Source: Methanothrix sp. (GTDB lineage Archaea > Halobacteriota > Methanosarcinia > Methanotrichales > Methanotrichaceae). From it: a DNA stretch of 10,730 nt. The translations under genes and the position numbers were made by a program. The notes under the pieces are model-generated. The model was not told where the DNA came from, made no database searches, and saw only the letters and a list, made by a program, of their open reading frames with translations. This document shows, piece after piece, positions 1 to 6,163 of this stretch; positions within the stretch are counted from its first letter, which is position 1; every line of letters begins with the position of its first letter. The stretch is taken from NCBI GenBank assembly GCA_003162615.1, contig PMNG01000037.1:621-11350 (forward strand). The letters are read 5' to 3'.

Positions 1-8
1 AAAGGCAG

Positions 9-50
9 TATGCTAGTAAATACTAGCATATAATAGGATATCATAGGATA
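9..50 (+). promoter_or_regulatory. Palindromic operator overlapping TATA box of the winged-helix gene
   Basis: Two perfect 10-base arms (TATGCTAGTA at 9-18 and its reverse complement at 21-30) are separated by AA. The right arm runs into a TATA-like ATATAAT at about 28-34, some 25 bases before the ATG at 56, which suits a leaderless transcript. Immediately downstream ATAGGATA is repeated at 33-40 and 43-50 with a 10-base period. A dimeric regulator bound here would block the TATA box. That the downstream protein binds it (autoregulation) is inference from position. Confidence 0.55.
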
Positions 51-55
51 ATCTC

Positions 56-400
56 ATGAGCGCCACAACTATCAAGTCTGCTATTGCCGCCGTGGAAGAT
101 AAGGGAATCGAGACAGACCTGGAGCTCTACGAAGTTGTAGATAAGCAGCCGGGTGAAAGCGTCTATTCCCTGGCAAAGGCTATGGGTTGGAGCAACGGCA
201 AGACATATGCTGCAGCCAGGCGGCTTGAGCGTGCCGGGATGGTTCACATTGAAAAGGCAGAGCGAAATGGCCGTTACGTGCTCATTATCAAGCCAAAGAC
301 CTGGGAAGAGTATTACACGCCTGAAGAGCTGGCGGAAATTCGGCAGCCCGAGTTTATGGATGAGGTTGAGGCCATCGTGAAAAGGGCTCAACAATCCTAA
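56..400 (+). CDS. Winged helix-turn-helix DNA-binding protein
   Basis: A 114-residue protein, probably a cytoplasmic transcription regulator. Residues about 20-85 look like a winged helix: a first helix (DLELYEVVDKQ), a second (SVYSLAKAMG), a recognition helix (SNGKTYAAARRLERAGMV), then a beta-wing (HIEKAERNGRYVLIIKP). This is the MarR/ArsR-like layout used by many archaeal regulators. The C-terminal 30 residues are acidic and helical and could dimerise. I see no metal or ligand site. The ATG at 56 is chosen because it lies about 25 bases behind a TATA box and no Shine-Dalgarno site is present, pointing to a leaderless mRNA. The palindrome at 9-30 is the obvious candidate operator. It is monocistronic here: no plus-strand gene follows for 4 kb. 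The target genes are unknown. Confidence 0.8.
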   Translation: MSATTIKSAIAAVEDKGIETDLELYEVVDKQPGESVYSLAKAMGWSNGKTYAAARRLERAGMVHIEKAERNGRYVLIIKPKTWEEYYTPEELAEIRQPEFMDEVEAIVKRAQQS

Positions 401-452
401 TTAAAATGATGGTTGGTGCGGAGGCTCAGGTTCCCTAAATAAGAGGATATAT

Positions 453-541
453 GGGGCCTTCGAGGCAAGATTTGCAGATTAAGAGGTCTGTAAGTTTCTA
501 GATTAGTTGATATACAGATTGGGCAGCTCCTAGAAGGCCCC
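453..541. repeat. Inverted-repeat block, possible structured RNA
   Basis: GGGGCCTTC at 453-461 is matched by its exact complement GAAGGCCCC at 533-541, enclosing 71 bases. Inside, TTGCAGA (471-477) can pair with TCTGTAA (487-493) with one G-U pair, and TTCTAG (497-502) with CTAGAA (530-535), the latter competing with the outer stem. A TATA-like stretch (TAAATAAG, about 436-443) precedes it and an AT-rich run with T clusters follows (556-600). It fits no tRNA, C/D-box or H/ACA pattern that I can recognise. Confidence 0.35.
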
Positions 542-585
542 CCAATGGTCAATCTGATTTTAAACTATTTAAATTTAATTAAATG

Positions 586-597
586 TGCATTAATGCA
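586..597. repeat. 12-base perfect palindrome
   Basis: TGCATTAATGCA reads the same on both strands. It lies in AT-rich DNA between the inverted-repeat block and the 3' end of the Ku relic. It could be a protein site or chance; there is no gene start nearby to tie it to. Confidence 0.3.
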
Positions 598-641
598 TTT
601 TGAGCTTGAAATAGCTTAATATCAATATGCACAATCAGAGG

Positions 642-1063
642 TCACTTCAAGGATTCGGCCGTTTCTCTGAGCATCTCCATCATGCTCTTGGCGGCCGGCT
701 TCTTCGGCTTCTCCTCCACCACCTGCGCAACCTCTCCTTTCATCTTGGATGTAATCAGGCCTCAATCCTTCCCTTGTAGCCATCATGGTACAATCTGAGG
801 TCCAGGTCAATAGTCATCTTATCCACAATCTCGGTCATCATGGACAGCTCCGCCTCGCCAGCCTCGGGCAGATCCTTTAGCTCTGCAAAATGCGACGGTT
901 CCCTCACCTCATCGGGATAACGCAGGGTCGTGGCCACTACTGCGTTCTGGTAGTAATGGATCAGGACGACCCTCTCCCTGGTGCTCATGGTCACTTTCTC
1001 TGCTCTCAGGATCAAAACTCTTTGTAGATCCACCCAAGTATAAGCGTAAATGCGGGAAACCAA
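642..1063 (-). pseudogene. ku: C-terminal remnant of prokaryotic Ku (NHEJ) protein, frameshifted
   Basis: Reading down from about 1063, the frame gives KVTMSTRERVVLI, then LRYPDEVREP, AELKDLP, EAELSMMTEIVDKMT, and LDLRLYHDGYKGRIEA. This matches the second half of bacterial and archaeal Ku: end of the DNA-encircling beta-barrel, the conserved YPDEVR, then the helical EL..A..LI..L...F....Y.D.Y segment. A stop (755-757) breaks it, but a shifted frame continues exactly as Ku does: LITSKMKGEVAQ, a lysine-rich linker, then SMMEMLRETAESLK and a stop at 642-644. The first roughly 130 residues of Ku (the WKGSISFGLV-type start) are not found upstream. Intact Ku threads onto broken DNA ends and recruits LigD; this copy lacks its N-terminal half and carries an indel, and no ligase gene is nearby. 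I am confident of the family and fairly sure it is non-functional. Confidence 0.75.
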
Positions 1064-1407
1064 CGCTTGTGGTTAGCTTTTCAATATCCCTGTTCGTACT
1101 TGAGAGGATGCTTGGTGCTCTCTTCTTTGTCTTATTATTCCTTGCCATCAGCAGAACGATACTAAGATGATTTTCGTTCCCTAGTCATGGACGAGCGGGG
1201 GTCTCATCCCCCGCACGTGAACATCGGTAGCGGTGAATCTTCATAGCGGTTCTTACTAGTAAAAGTTCCAATAGGTACTAATCAGAAATTAACATCTATC
1301 AGATAATAGCTCCAAAGAGCGAAACCAAACGCGTATTTGCCGCTAGAAAGAAATTATTCGCTGTTGACCCGCGCTCGCTAACTCGATCTGCTATCTCGAC
1401 GTATAGC
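1064..1407. other. Gene-poor interval upstream of the Ku relic
   Basis: No convincing gene. A 79-codon minus-strand frame (1148-909) starts plausibly at an ATG but runs out of frame through the Ku relic and has no ribosome site or known domain. The interval holds a GC-rich hairpin (1191-1218), TAGCGGT repeated at 1228-1234 and 1244-1250, and the palindrome TTACTAGTAA (1253-1262), whose core resembles the arms of the 9-30 operator. Confidence 0.4.
1191..1218. repeat. GC-rich hairpin
   Basis: GCGGGGG (1195-1201) pairs perfectly with CCCCCGC (1208-1214) around the loop TCTCAT. After an A/A mismatch the stem continues with ACG (1191-1193) and CGT (1216-1218). It is by far the most stable simple hairpin in this gene-poor stretch. 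It superficially recalls a tRNA T-arm but lacks the TTC loop consensus and the rest of a tRNA. There is no T-tract after it, so it is not a classic terminator. Confidence 0.45.
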
Positions 1408-1959
1408 TTATATTGCTCCATTAACTGCAATTTTTATGGGGGTAAGGACTAAATTATTTTCGTCATACATCAACCCTGCCATAGATTGCACGTTCTCATG
1501 GTGCCATTTGGCGTCGACTATATCTTGCATATTGACGTTGTTACTAAAACTGCTATGTATTTCAGCGTGGTCTACGTTTGAGTCAGTTTGTAATCCAGAT
1601 TCCAACTCTACCGATTGACCGTTCAAACAAACTCCCATATTCGAATATGATATGCCAGAACCGCTATTTTCTACTAGTTTGGAGATATCCATATGGGAAT
1701 AATGAGTGCTTGCACCCATCATTGCCTTGGTGTCTTCTCTAAAGATTCCTTTGCTGGGACCTATTTGGACCGTCATATACCCTGCAGAGGATTCACCACC
1801 AAGTAGGTATTCCCCGTGAGCGATGGTGTTCCCAAACATGGCAGTGGAATCACGGAAGCTATTTCCTGCGTTATTAACCATTGATATACTAACGGTGACT
1901 GCATTGGTTGTCTCTATCCCTATTATTAATATTATTATTGCTATTAGAATTTTTATCAT
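1408..1959 (-). CDS. Secreted protein of unknown function (183 aa)
   Basis: Starts with a clear Sec signal peptide: MIKI, a run of isoleucines and leucines, then a likely cleavage after ETTNA, leaving VTVSISMVNN as the mature N-terminus. The mature part is about 160 residues, polar, rich in Ser, Asn, Gly and His, with one cysteine and no transmembrane helix or sorting motif, so it is probably exported free or attached to the cell envelope. The ATG at 1959-1957 is preceded by GAGGA in TGAGGACAT, an acceptable ribosome site. It lies 41 bases behind another secreted protein on the same strand, so the two are likely co-transcribed. I recognise no family; proteins of this composition are common in methanogen envelopes. 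Both mature proteins carry the short string DST(A/S)MF, which could hint at distant kinship or be chance. Confidence 0.75.
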   Translation of the reverse strand: MIKILIAIIILIIGIETTNAVTVSISMVNNAGNSFRDSTAMFGNTIAHGEYLLGGESSAGYMTVQIGPSKGIFREDTKAMMGASTHYSHMDISKLVENSGSGISYSNMGVCLNGQSVELESGLQTDSNVDHAEIHSSFSNNVNMQDIVDAKWHHENVQSMAGLMYDENNLVLTPIKIAVNGAI

Positions 1960-2000
1960 ATGTCCTCAGATAAAAAGAAAAAAGTATAGAGGATTTACCT

Positions 2001-2798
2001 CTATTGCCCGACATTGAACTGGATTGGGTACACCTGATATTGTACCATGTTGTTGATATTCCAGACACCGTTATCGGTTCCGTCAGACTTCCAGCCGCGT
2101 GTGTCCTGCCAATTGAACTGCCTATATGCTTGGCTTTCGCTAGTTCCAGGCGTTCCAGGTATGACAACATCGGTGTAGCTAGTCGGTACAGCGTATACAT
2201 TTCCAGCGGAGTCAAAGCCCTGTGCATGGATGTAATCATCCTGCGAAGACAAGATCTGGCTAAATACTTGTCTAGAGCCATCATTGGCTATACCGGAAAG
2301 TGCTCCGTTCGTTACTGTTGGAGTTCCGGCTGATCCGCCCATTGTGTAGTGCATTATGTCATACCGCTCGTCTATGGCGGCTTGAGGTATGTTTCCGGTT
2401 GCATCAAATGTCGGCACTGTGGTAGTACCAACCGCACCAACCGTGATGTCGCTGTCTATCGTCTCGCCTACTAATGGGTCCACAGTTTGCCCGTTCTTAA
2501 AGAAGTTCATCTGAACGGTTTCATGGCTTTTCTCTTCGGGGCATCCGAAAGCAACGTCTAGCGTTTTGAACATTGAAGTCGAGTCCATTGTTCCCGCGTT
2601 GGCCGTTGATTGATGTGACCAACTGTTCCATCCGGTCAGGGTCGCTGTGTCCGAGTACGCGAAGTTTCCAGGACGGTTGATCTGCTCAGAGAACTGGATG
2701 TCTCCGGGTGTGATCGCTGGTATGTCGCACGCGCTACTGATTCCTGCTATAGCCAAAAGGCTTATAGCCAAAGCTACCATTATTTCTATTGCTTTCAT
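2001..2798 (-). CDS. Secreted protein of unknown function (265 aa)
   Basis: The start is the ATG at 2798-2796, which sits 7 bases behind a strong TGGAGG site; a longer reading from 2834 adds only 12 unlikely residues. The N-terminus is a typical signal peptide: MKAIEIM, a hydrophobic stretch VALAISLLAIAGI, then cleavage near SSA before CDIPAI. The cysteine right after the cleavage site might suggest a lipoprotein, but SSAC is a poor lipobox. The mature chain is about 240 residues, acidic, rich in Thr, Ser, Gly, Asn and aromatic residues, with one further cysteine and no second membrane span. This composition suits a beta-rich extracellular or envelope protein. It is the first gene of a two-gene unit with the 183-aa secreted protein downstream. 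Its substrate and exact role cannot be read from the sequence. Confidence 0.8.
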   Translation of the reverse strand: MKAIEIMVALAISLLAIAGISSACDIPAITPGDIQFSEQINRPGNFAYSDTATLTGWNSWSHQSTANAGTMDSTSMFKTLDVAFGCPEEKSHETVQMNFFKNGQTVDPLVGETIDSDITVGAVGTTTVPTFDATGNIPQAAIDERYDIMHYTMGGSAGTPTVTNGALSGIANDGSRQVFSQILSSQDDYIHAQGFDSAGNVYAVPTSYTDVVIPGTPGTSESQAYRQFNWQDTRGWKSDGTDNGVWNINNMVQYQVYPIQFNVGQ

Positions 2799-2841
2799 GT
2801 ACAAGCCTCCAGGCGGGGAGTCTACAGCTCCCACCCTGGCG

Positions 2842-2880
2842 TAATCACTTAATTGTGGTGATTATTATTGTATTAATTAG
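2842..2880 (-). promoter_or_regulatory. Probable promoter and inverted repeat of the secreted-protein operon
   Basis: On the minus strand a TATA-like AATACAATAATAAT run lies at about 2864-2877. Next to it TAATCAC (2842-2848) and GTGATTA (2858-2864) form a 7-base inverted repeat with a 9-base spacer, where transcription would begin about 40 bases before the ATG at 2798. The layout suggests a regulator site at the transcription start, but no binding protein is known. Confidence 0.4.
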
Positions 2881-2905
2881 ATTCAGATTTGAAATTGTTC
2901 TGCGG

Positions 2906-3072
2906 TTAATTTCTCTCCTTATGTTCTGCTTCATCGCGAATTTCCTGAGATTGAATCGTGTTCTCAGATATTTCCTGACGCTCTTGGGTCACTCCAGATG
3001 CGTGGCTCACAATCACGAAAGCACGCAAATCAGTGCGGCAAGCAAGTATTGTACAATCTGACTCAACCTCAT
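2906..3072 (-). pseudogene. Possible small secreted protein broken by a frameshift
   Basis: An ATG at 3072-3070 lies about 27 bases behind a good TATA box, as in leaderless archaeal genes, and opens MRLSQIVQYLLAALICVLS, which reads as a signal peptide. That frame stops at 3013-3015. One base away another frame continues with VSHASGVTQERQEISENT and ends KERN at the stop 2906-2908; SHA before SGVTQ would be a sensible cleavage site. Joined, the product would be a secreted peptide of about 55 residues with a highly polar mature part. It lies just upstream of two secreted proteins on the same strand. The alternative is that both frames are chance; I see no homologue by eye. Confidence 0.3.
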
Positions 3073-3093
3073 TAATTGCAGATAGGTGCTCAG

Positions 3094-3104
3094 GATAATA
3101 TATG
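3094..3104 (-). promoter_or_regulatory. TATA box for the small secreted reading frame
   Basis: On the minus strand CCATATATTATCC is centred near 3099, about 27 bases before the ATG at 3072. The spacing predicts transcription starting at or next to the A of the ATG. Confidence 0.4.
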
Positions 3105-3131
3105 GCCGCCGGAAAAAATTATTCTAAGTGT

Positions 3132-3494
3132 TTAGTAGAATTTACGCTTCTGCATAAGTGATACGAATTCAGAATCCTGACAATATACGTGATTAAAGAA
3201 GATATAATTTGCTGATTTCTCCATTTCATAGTCCAACTGGGCAGACTGGTCTATGGTATGGCTAAGAAAAGCAACTCGGATATAATGGATCGCCTTTACT
3301 TTGCACATATCCTGTATGCATTTGTATATACTTAATTTATATAACAAAAAGACCGCTAACAGGCCCGCAAATATTATTATAAATACTCTTCTGCCCTCGT
3401 AAAGGTACCTTTGCGCTATAGGTTCTATAGCGCGTTCTGATTCTAGCAGATGCTGCTTTTTCGGTAACGGGCAATTGTCGATAAATCGTTCCAC
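3132..3494 (-). CDS. Hypothetical single-pass membrane protein (120 aa)
   Basis: No family recognised. The frame encodes a polar N-terminus of about 37 residues (MERFIDNCPLPKKQH onward), a positive flank (YEGRR), one clear transmembrane helix at about 38-58 (VFIIIFAGLLAVFLLYKLSIY), and a C-terminal domain of about 60 residues with three cysteines. The positive residues before the helix favour a cytoplasmic N-terminus and an external C-terminal part. The only start that keeps the whole frame is a GTG at 3494-3492; it has no ribosome site and no obvious TATA box, which weakens the case. The continuous helix and balanced composition argue for a real protein. It could also be a degraded gene whose true start was lost, since both neighbours appear broken. 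Confidence 0.4.
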   Translation of the reverse strand: MERFIDNCPLPKKQHLLESERAIEPIAQRYLYEGRRVFIIIFAGLLAVFLLYKLSIYKCIQDMCKVKAIHYIRVAFLSHTIDQSAQLDYEMEKSANYIFFNHVYCQDSEFVSLMQKRKFY

Positions 3495-3577
3495 AAGGTA
3501 GCGGAATGGCTAGTTTGCCATAGTCGAGTTTATGGCTATTCAGCCTAAAAGAGAAAATGGGCTGGCAGAAGTGCGGG

Positions 3578-3766
3578 TTATATGCACTCACTGTGCTTCA
3601 ACTCTTCATAATCCAGATAGATCTCTGTTTTAACAGAGGGCTCTGACCTTGAGTCCGATAGTAAAAGACGTGCGACCTTCTGAGGCTATGCAGAGCTCAA
3701 CTCCTTAAGCCTCTGGATGGCGTCAATTTTCTGAGCCGACTCCTGTTTCTTCTCTGCCTCGCTTGT
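3578..3766 (-). pseudogene. Gene relic with in-frame TAG
   Basis: From 3766 one frame reads 26 coding-like codons (TSEAEKKQESAQKIDAIQRL, then KELSSA), meets TAG at 3686-3688, and continues in the same frame for 35 codons with equally protein-like sequence (PQKVARLLLSDSRSEPSVKT, EIYLDYEELKHSECI) to TAA at 3578-3580. There is no ATG, GTG or TTG near the beginning and a TAA lies directly upstream, so the 5' part is gone or out of frame. The first part is helical and recalls the short C-terminal helices of SHOCT-type proteins, but I cannot name the family. Read most simply, this is the tail of a decayed gene. Confidence 0.3.
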
Positions 3767-4116
3767 TTAAGAAAAATTCCAAATTTGATAATATTATTAC
3801 AATAAAGTTAATGTTAAATATATCAAAAGCAAAGTAATGTTTTGAAGGGTAAACAAAACGTAACCTTGAGACAACTCAGTTCACTCAATCCAAACAAACC
3901 TAGGTACCCAGATGCTAAAGAATCGGTAACAGTTTAAAATTTTTTCCCCCCATTATTTCCAATGGAATATTTTGGTAATGTGCCAAGTGGAAAACGAATT
4001 CTCGGGATCTAGCGGCCCGGTTCCACTGGAAATAGAATAATTAAAAGGTAGAAAAAAAGCGTTAGGTTTGTTATCCATTGCATGTCGGGGATCTAAGAGA
4101 AACAGGAAATCAAGCA

Positions 4117-4297
4117 AATAAAATATATAATACAACTATTATCTATATGGAGAACCACCCAAGTACGATTCGTAACAATGCACTGAGAATCTTGAAGGGC
4201 AGAATATAGGAGGAGGGCGAAAAGATCTAAGGAGGGACTATCTTCTCGCCAACCAATTTGATACTAGATCTTACTTCTATATCTATTTTTTGTTTTT
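4117..4297 (+). ncRNA. Candidate small transcript: TATA box, micro-ORF, hairpin and T-tract
   Basis: A TATA-like AAATAAAATATATAA (4116-4130) is followed at 4147 by an ATG opening a 20-codon frame (MENHPSTIRNNALRILKGRI) that stops at 4207-4209. Directly after it come GAGGAGGG and an 11-base stem, GGCGAAAAGAT (4216-4226) with ATCTTCTCGCC (4240-4250), one mismatch, whose loop carries AAGGAGGG. Runs of six and five Ts (4286-4297) would serve as an archaeal terminator. This could be a small RNA, a leader peptide or a peptide gene; no family is recognised. Confidence 0.3.
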
Positions 4298-4508
4298 AAT
4301 TAAGTAATTAAAGTAGGGTTAAATTTATGGAACGCACAGAAAATCTAAACCGTGGCGAGGGCTAAGTATTTGGATAGTAAACGCTCAATCCTCTACCTAG
4401 ACCTTCCGAAACGGTTTAATTATACCCCAATCTCCCTACAATGCTACTCCCATTCCATCTCGAGTTCTCATCCCTTCAAGTACCATTATTTATTCATCCT
4501 ATAAGTAT

Positions 4509-4530
4509 CTTTTTATAGTAATAGTATAAC
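4509..4530 (+). promoter_or_regulatory. Probable promoter of the three-gene operon
   Basis: The AT-rich run contains TTTTTATA (4510-4517) and AGTATAAC (4523-4530), two overlapping TATA-like boxes. Transcription would begin near 4540-4556, leaving a leader of about 70-85 bases before the ATG at 4626. Confidence 0.35.
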
Positions 4531-4625
4531 GACTTGAAGATGTCGTTCATTGAAGGATTGCTTATGCTTTCACTTTCGCCCCGTGTTCTTTGTCCTAATA
4601 TCCGTTGGGCATCCTATACCAGATC

Positions 4626-5138
4626 ATGGACTTCGAACTACTCCCAACGGTCTCCCTCAGATCAAGGTCCTTCAACGTCCTGCAGGCTCCAAGAGAGATG
4701 TTCATCAAGGCCATCAACCAGAACCTAAACATACAGCGTTACAAGGTTCTCTACATCTGTGGCAATTACTCCGGCATTCTCAGCAAGCTTGATCGCCGGT
4801 TCCAGGTCCTGGAGATCCGTCGGGCATTTACGCTCTTCCAGCTCATGACTGTCCTTGAAGAAGCCCGGCATTCACTCATCCTGATTGAGCACGATCCGAC
4901 GATCTACGAAGATGCCGCCGAGATGGTTGATTACATCTCACGATCCTTGAGCGATGCAGCCAAAGAGGCGGCTGTGCTGCTATACTCACCAGGGTCGGAT
5001 CCCTTCTTAGAGGATCTGGCCAGAAATGCCGATAGAGTGTGGTATTTCGATGAAGGGCCGAGAGCATCACCAAGGCTTGTAGCAAAGGCATTTCCGAAAG
5101 CGGAAAAAAGCCAGACCACTCTAGAGGCTTTCACATGA
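4626..5138 (+). CDS. RecA/ImuA-like protein without P-loop, with C-terminal PIP-like box
   Basis: A 170-residue soluble protein. The strand order suggests a RecA-type fold: an N-terminal segment where a Walker A would lie reads NVLQAPREMFIKAI, with no GKT/S; then KVLYICG (40-46), a Walker-B-like strand LILIEHDP (84-91), AAVLLYSPG (115-123) and RVWYFDE (137-143). RecA-fold proteins that lost ATP binding include ImuA and SulA. The last eight residues, QTTLEAFT (163-170), fit the PCNA-interacting box Qxx(L/I/M)xxF(F/x) and sit at the extreme C-terminus as in archaeal clamp partners, so it probably docks on the sliding clamp. The ATG at 4626 gives MDFELLP; a TTG at 4605 would add seven residues, and neither has a clear ribosome site. 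It overlaps the next gene by ATGA. The fold is inferred from the pattern; the PIP-like box is seen directly. Confidence 0.7.
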   Translation: MDFELLPTVSLRSRSFNVLQAPREMFIKAINQNLNIQRYKVLYICGNYSGILSKLDRRFQVLEIRRAFTLFQLMTVLEEARHSLILIEHDPTIYEDAAEMVDYISRSLSDAAKEAAVLLYSPGSDPFLEDLARNADRVWYFDEGPRASPRLVAKAFPKAEKSQTTLEAFT

Positions 5139-5368
5139 TCAGGTGGTCATGGAAACAAGAAGCCAGGACCTTTGAACCAAGGCGGATGATCAATCCCAGG
5201 CTCTTGGAGCTACAGACAGCCAAACAGATTCTTGAAGAGGTCTTCCATGCTCGACCTTCTGATGTGGAGGACATGATCCTCAGAAGGCTTGAGGAAAAGA
5301 CCTGGAGCAAGGAGAGTTGGCAAGAAGAGGGCGATTTATGGCCGTCAAGCTTCCGCGTGGAGGAGTAG
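5135..5368 (+). CDS. Small helical protein, second gene of the clamp-linked operon (77 aa)
   Basis: The ATG at 5135 overlaps the TGA of the preceding gene (ATGA) and has GAGG at 5124-5127, seven bases ahead, so translation is coupled. A second ATG at 5186 (MINPRLLELQ) is possible but less well placed. The protein is charged and helical in the middle (LLELQTAKQILEEVFHARPS, then DVEDMILRRLEEKTW) and ends with a Trp-containing acidic tail (EEGDLWPSSFRVEE). There is no signal peptide, membrane span, zinc site or catalytic motif. I cannot name the family. Its size and tight linkage suggest a subunit or adaptor working with the RecA-like protein upstream and the 83-aa protein downstream. Confidence 0.7.
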   Translation: MIRWSWKQEARTFEPRRMINPRLLELQTAKQILEEVFHARPSDVEDMILRRLEEKTWSKESWQEEGDLWPSSFRVEE

Positions 5369-5369
5369 C

Positions 5370-5621
5370 ATGGGTCGAAGCTTCGAGAGCGTTAGGATGG
5401 GTGCTAAGGAGATCTCAGCCAGGTGGTTGAAAACTTCAAAAGCTCTGAAGAAGGAGGACCAGATCTACGGGCAGAAGGTGGCCGAAATGGCCAAGATGCA
5501 CTCTAGCGAGGCATTCTATGCCCTAGATGATCCGCTGGAGGCAGCGGTCTTCTCAGTGCTGGTAGAAGTGATGAAGGAGCTTGCCGAGGCCGAGAACAAG
5601 GCTGGCAAGAAAATAGACTAA
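5370..5621 (+). CDS. Small helical protein, third gene of the clamp-linked operon (83 aa)
   Basis: The true start is the ATG at 5370, one base after the previous stop and five bases behind a strong GGAGGA (5359-5364) lying inside the end of the previous gene; a longer reading from 5289 lacks any signal. The product (MGRSFESVRMGAKEISARWL onward) is almost entirely helical and charged, with FYALDDPLEAAVFSVLVEVM in the second half looking like an amphipathic packing or dimerisation helix, and a lysine-rich end. No catalytic residues or known domain are visible. It is the last gene of the operon: the convergent restriction-modification relic starts 21 bases on, and the gap contains CCTTTTATTCTATT, a plausible bidirectional terminator. 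Confidence 0.75.
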   Translation: MGRSFESVRMGAKEISARWLKTSKALKKEDQIYGQKVAEMAKMHSSEAFYALDDPLEAAVFSVLVEVMKELAEAENKAGKKID

Positions 5622-5642
5622 TCGGGGTCGCCTTTTATTCTA

Positions 5643-6163
5643 TTAGTTCTGGTGCTCCTCAACTATCTTGATCTCCTCTTCAGTCAGCCCATATAGCTCG
5701 TAAACTAGCAGGTTGATCTGCTCATCCTTGGTCTCGATCTGGCGTTGGAATCGTGTTTGCTCCTGGCTGGTCTTGGCTTCTGCAAGCTGTTTGTTAAGAG
5801 AAAGCATACTGTCCACTAGGGAGACCATGCGTTCGTGGTGGACCACATCCTCTGGGAGGGATGAGTCGATGGTATGGATGGGAATTTTGCTCAAGTAGTC
5901 GAATATCAATTGATAACCGTTCTGGATTTGAGTGCAGTAATTGGAGATCATAAACCATCCCAGCTTAGAATTAAGGATGCCCAAGAGATATTTATCAGAT
6001 CTGGGAATGATCCAAACGGCGTTATTTGCGTAGGTTCCACCAGCATCAAAGGTGAAAGCCGGTCGGACTTGAAATACTAGATACATTAACTTAGGGGCTT
6101 CAAACTCATCATAGTAATCACAGGTACGAAGCTCCCACCAGTAGTCTCCCTTATCATATCGCA
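5643..6163 (-). pseudogene. Type IIG restriction-modification gene, C-terminal piece
   Basis: This frame is the end of an Eco57I-like enzyme. It opens right after a frameshift and reads RYDKGDYWWELR, YYDEFEAPKLMYLVFQVRP, then the target-recognition core (NNAVWIIPRSDKYLLGILNS, KLGWFMISNYC, LSKIPIHTID) and a C-terminal helical coiled coil (residues around MVSLVDSMLSLNKQLAEAKT) ending in the typical VYELYGLTEEEIKIVEEH. An ATG at 6086 would give a 147-residue product, but the protein homology starts about 25 codons earlier, without a start codon. The break lies in GCTGCTGCG on the coding strand (about 6160-6167): removing one base joins it to the middle piece. On its own this piece would be at most a DNA-recognition fragment. 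Confidence 0.75.

Larger units (their letters stand above)
3767..4604. other. Long AT-rich interval without a convincing protein gene
   Basis: About 840 bases with no frame that has protein-like composition plus a start signal. A 60-codon minus-strand frame (4135-3953) looks random. Contents worth noting: a T6C6 homopolymer junction near 3940-3951; AGTGGAA (3986-3992) complementary to TTCCACT (4021-4027); a candidate short transcript at 4117-4297; and an 8-base inverted repeat TTTAATTA/TAATTAAA with a 2-base spacer at 4295-4312. The right end carries the promoter of the three-gene operon. Confidence 0.45.

Noticed and set aside
909..1148. Minus-strand 79-codon reading frame beginning MARNNKTKKRAPSIL
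   Set aside because: More than half of it overlaps the Ku relic in a different frame, and it has no ribosome site or recognised domain.
1191..1218. tRNA T-arm-like GC hairpin
   Set aside because: The loop is TCTCAT, not the TTC consensus, and no acceptor, D or anticodon arms can be fitted upstream.
2789..3061. Hydrophobic plus-strand frame that looks like a membrane protein
   Set aside because: It overlaps the signal-peptide start of the 265-aa secreted protein and its promoter; its hydrophobicity is the antisense of a polar minus-strand sequence.
3337..3591. Minus-strand 84-codon frame overlapping the membrane-protein frame
   Set aside because: No domain or start signal; the overlapping frame has a clear transmembrane helix and fits better.
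3623..3638. Inverted repeat CTCTGTT/AACAGAG with a 2-base spacer
   Set aside because: It lies inside the coding-like TAG-broken relic and is short; no promoter or gene start is nearby.
3953..4135. Minus-strand 60-codon reading frame
   Set aside because: Composition looks random (Phe/Leu-rich from AT-rich DNA), with no start signal.
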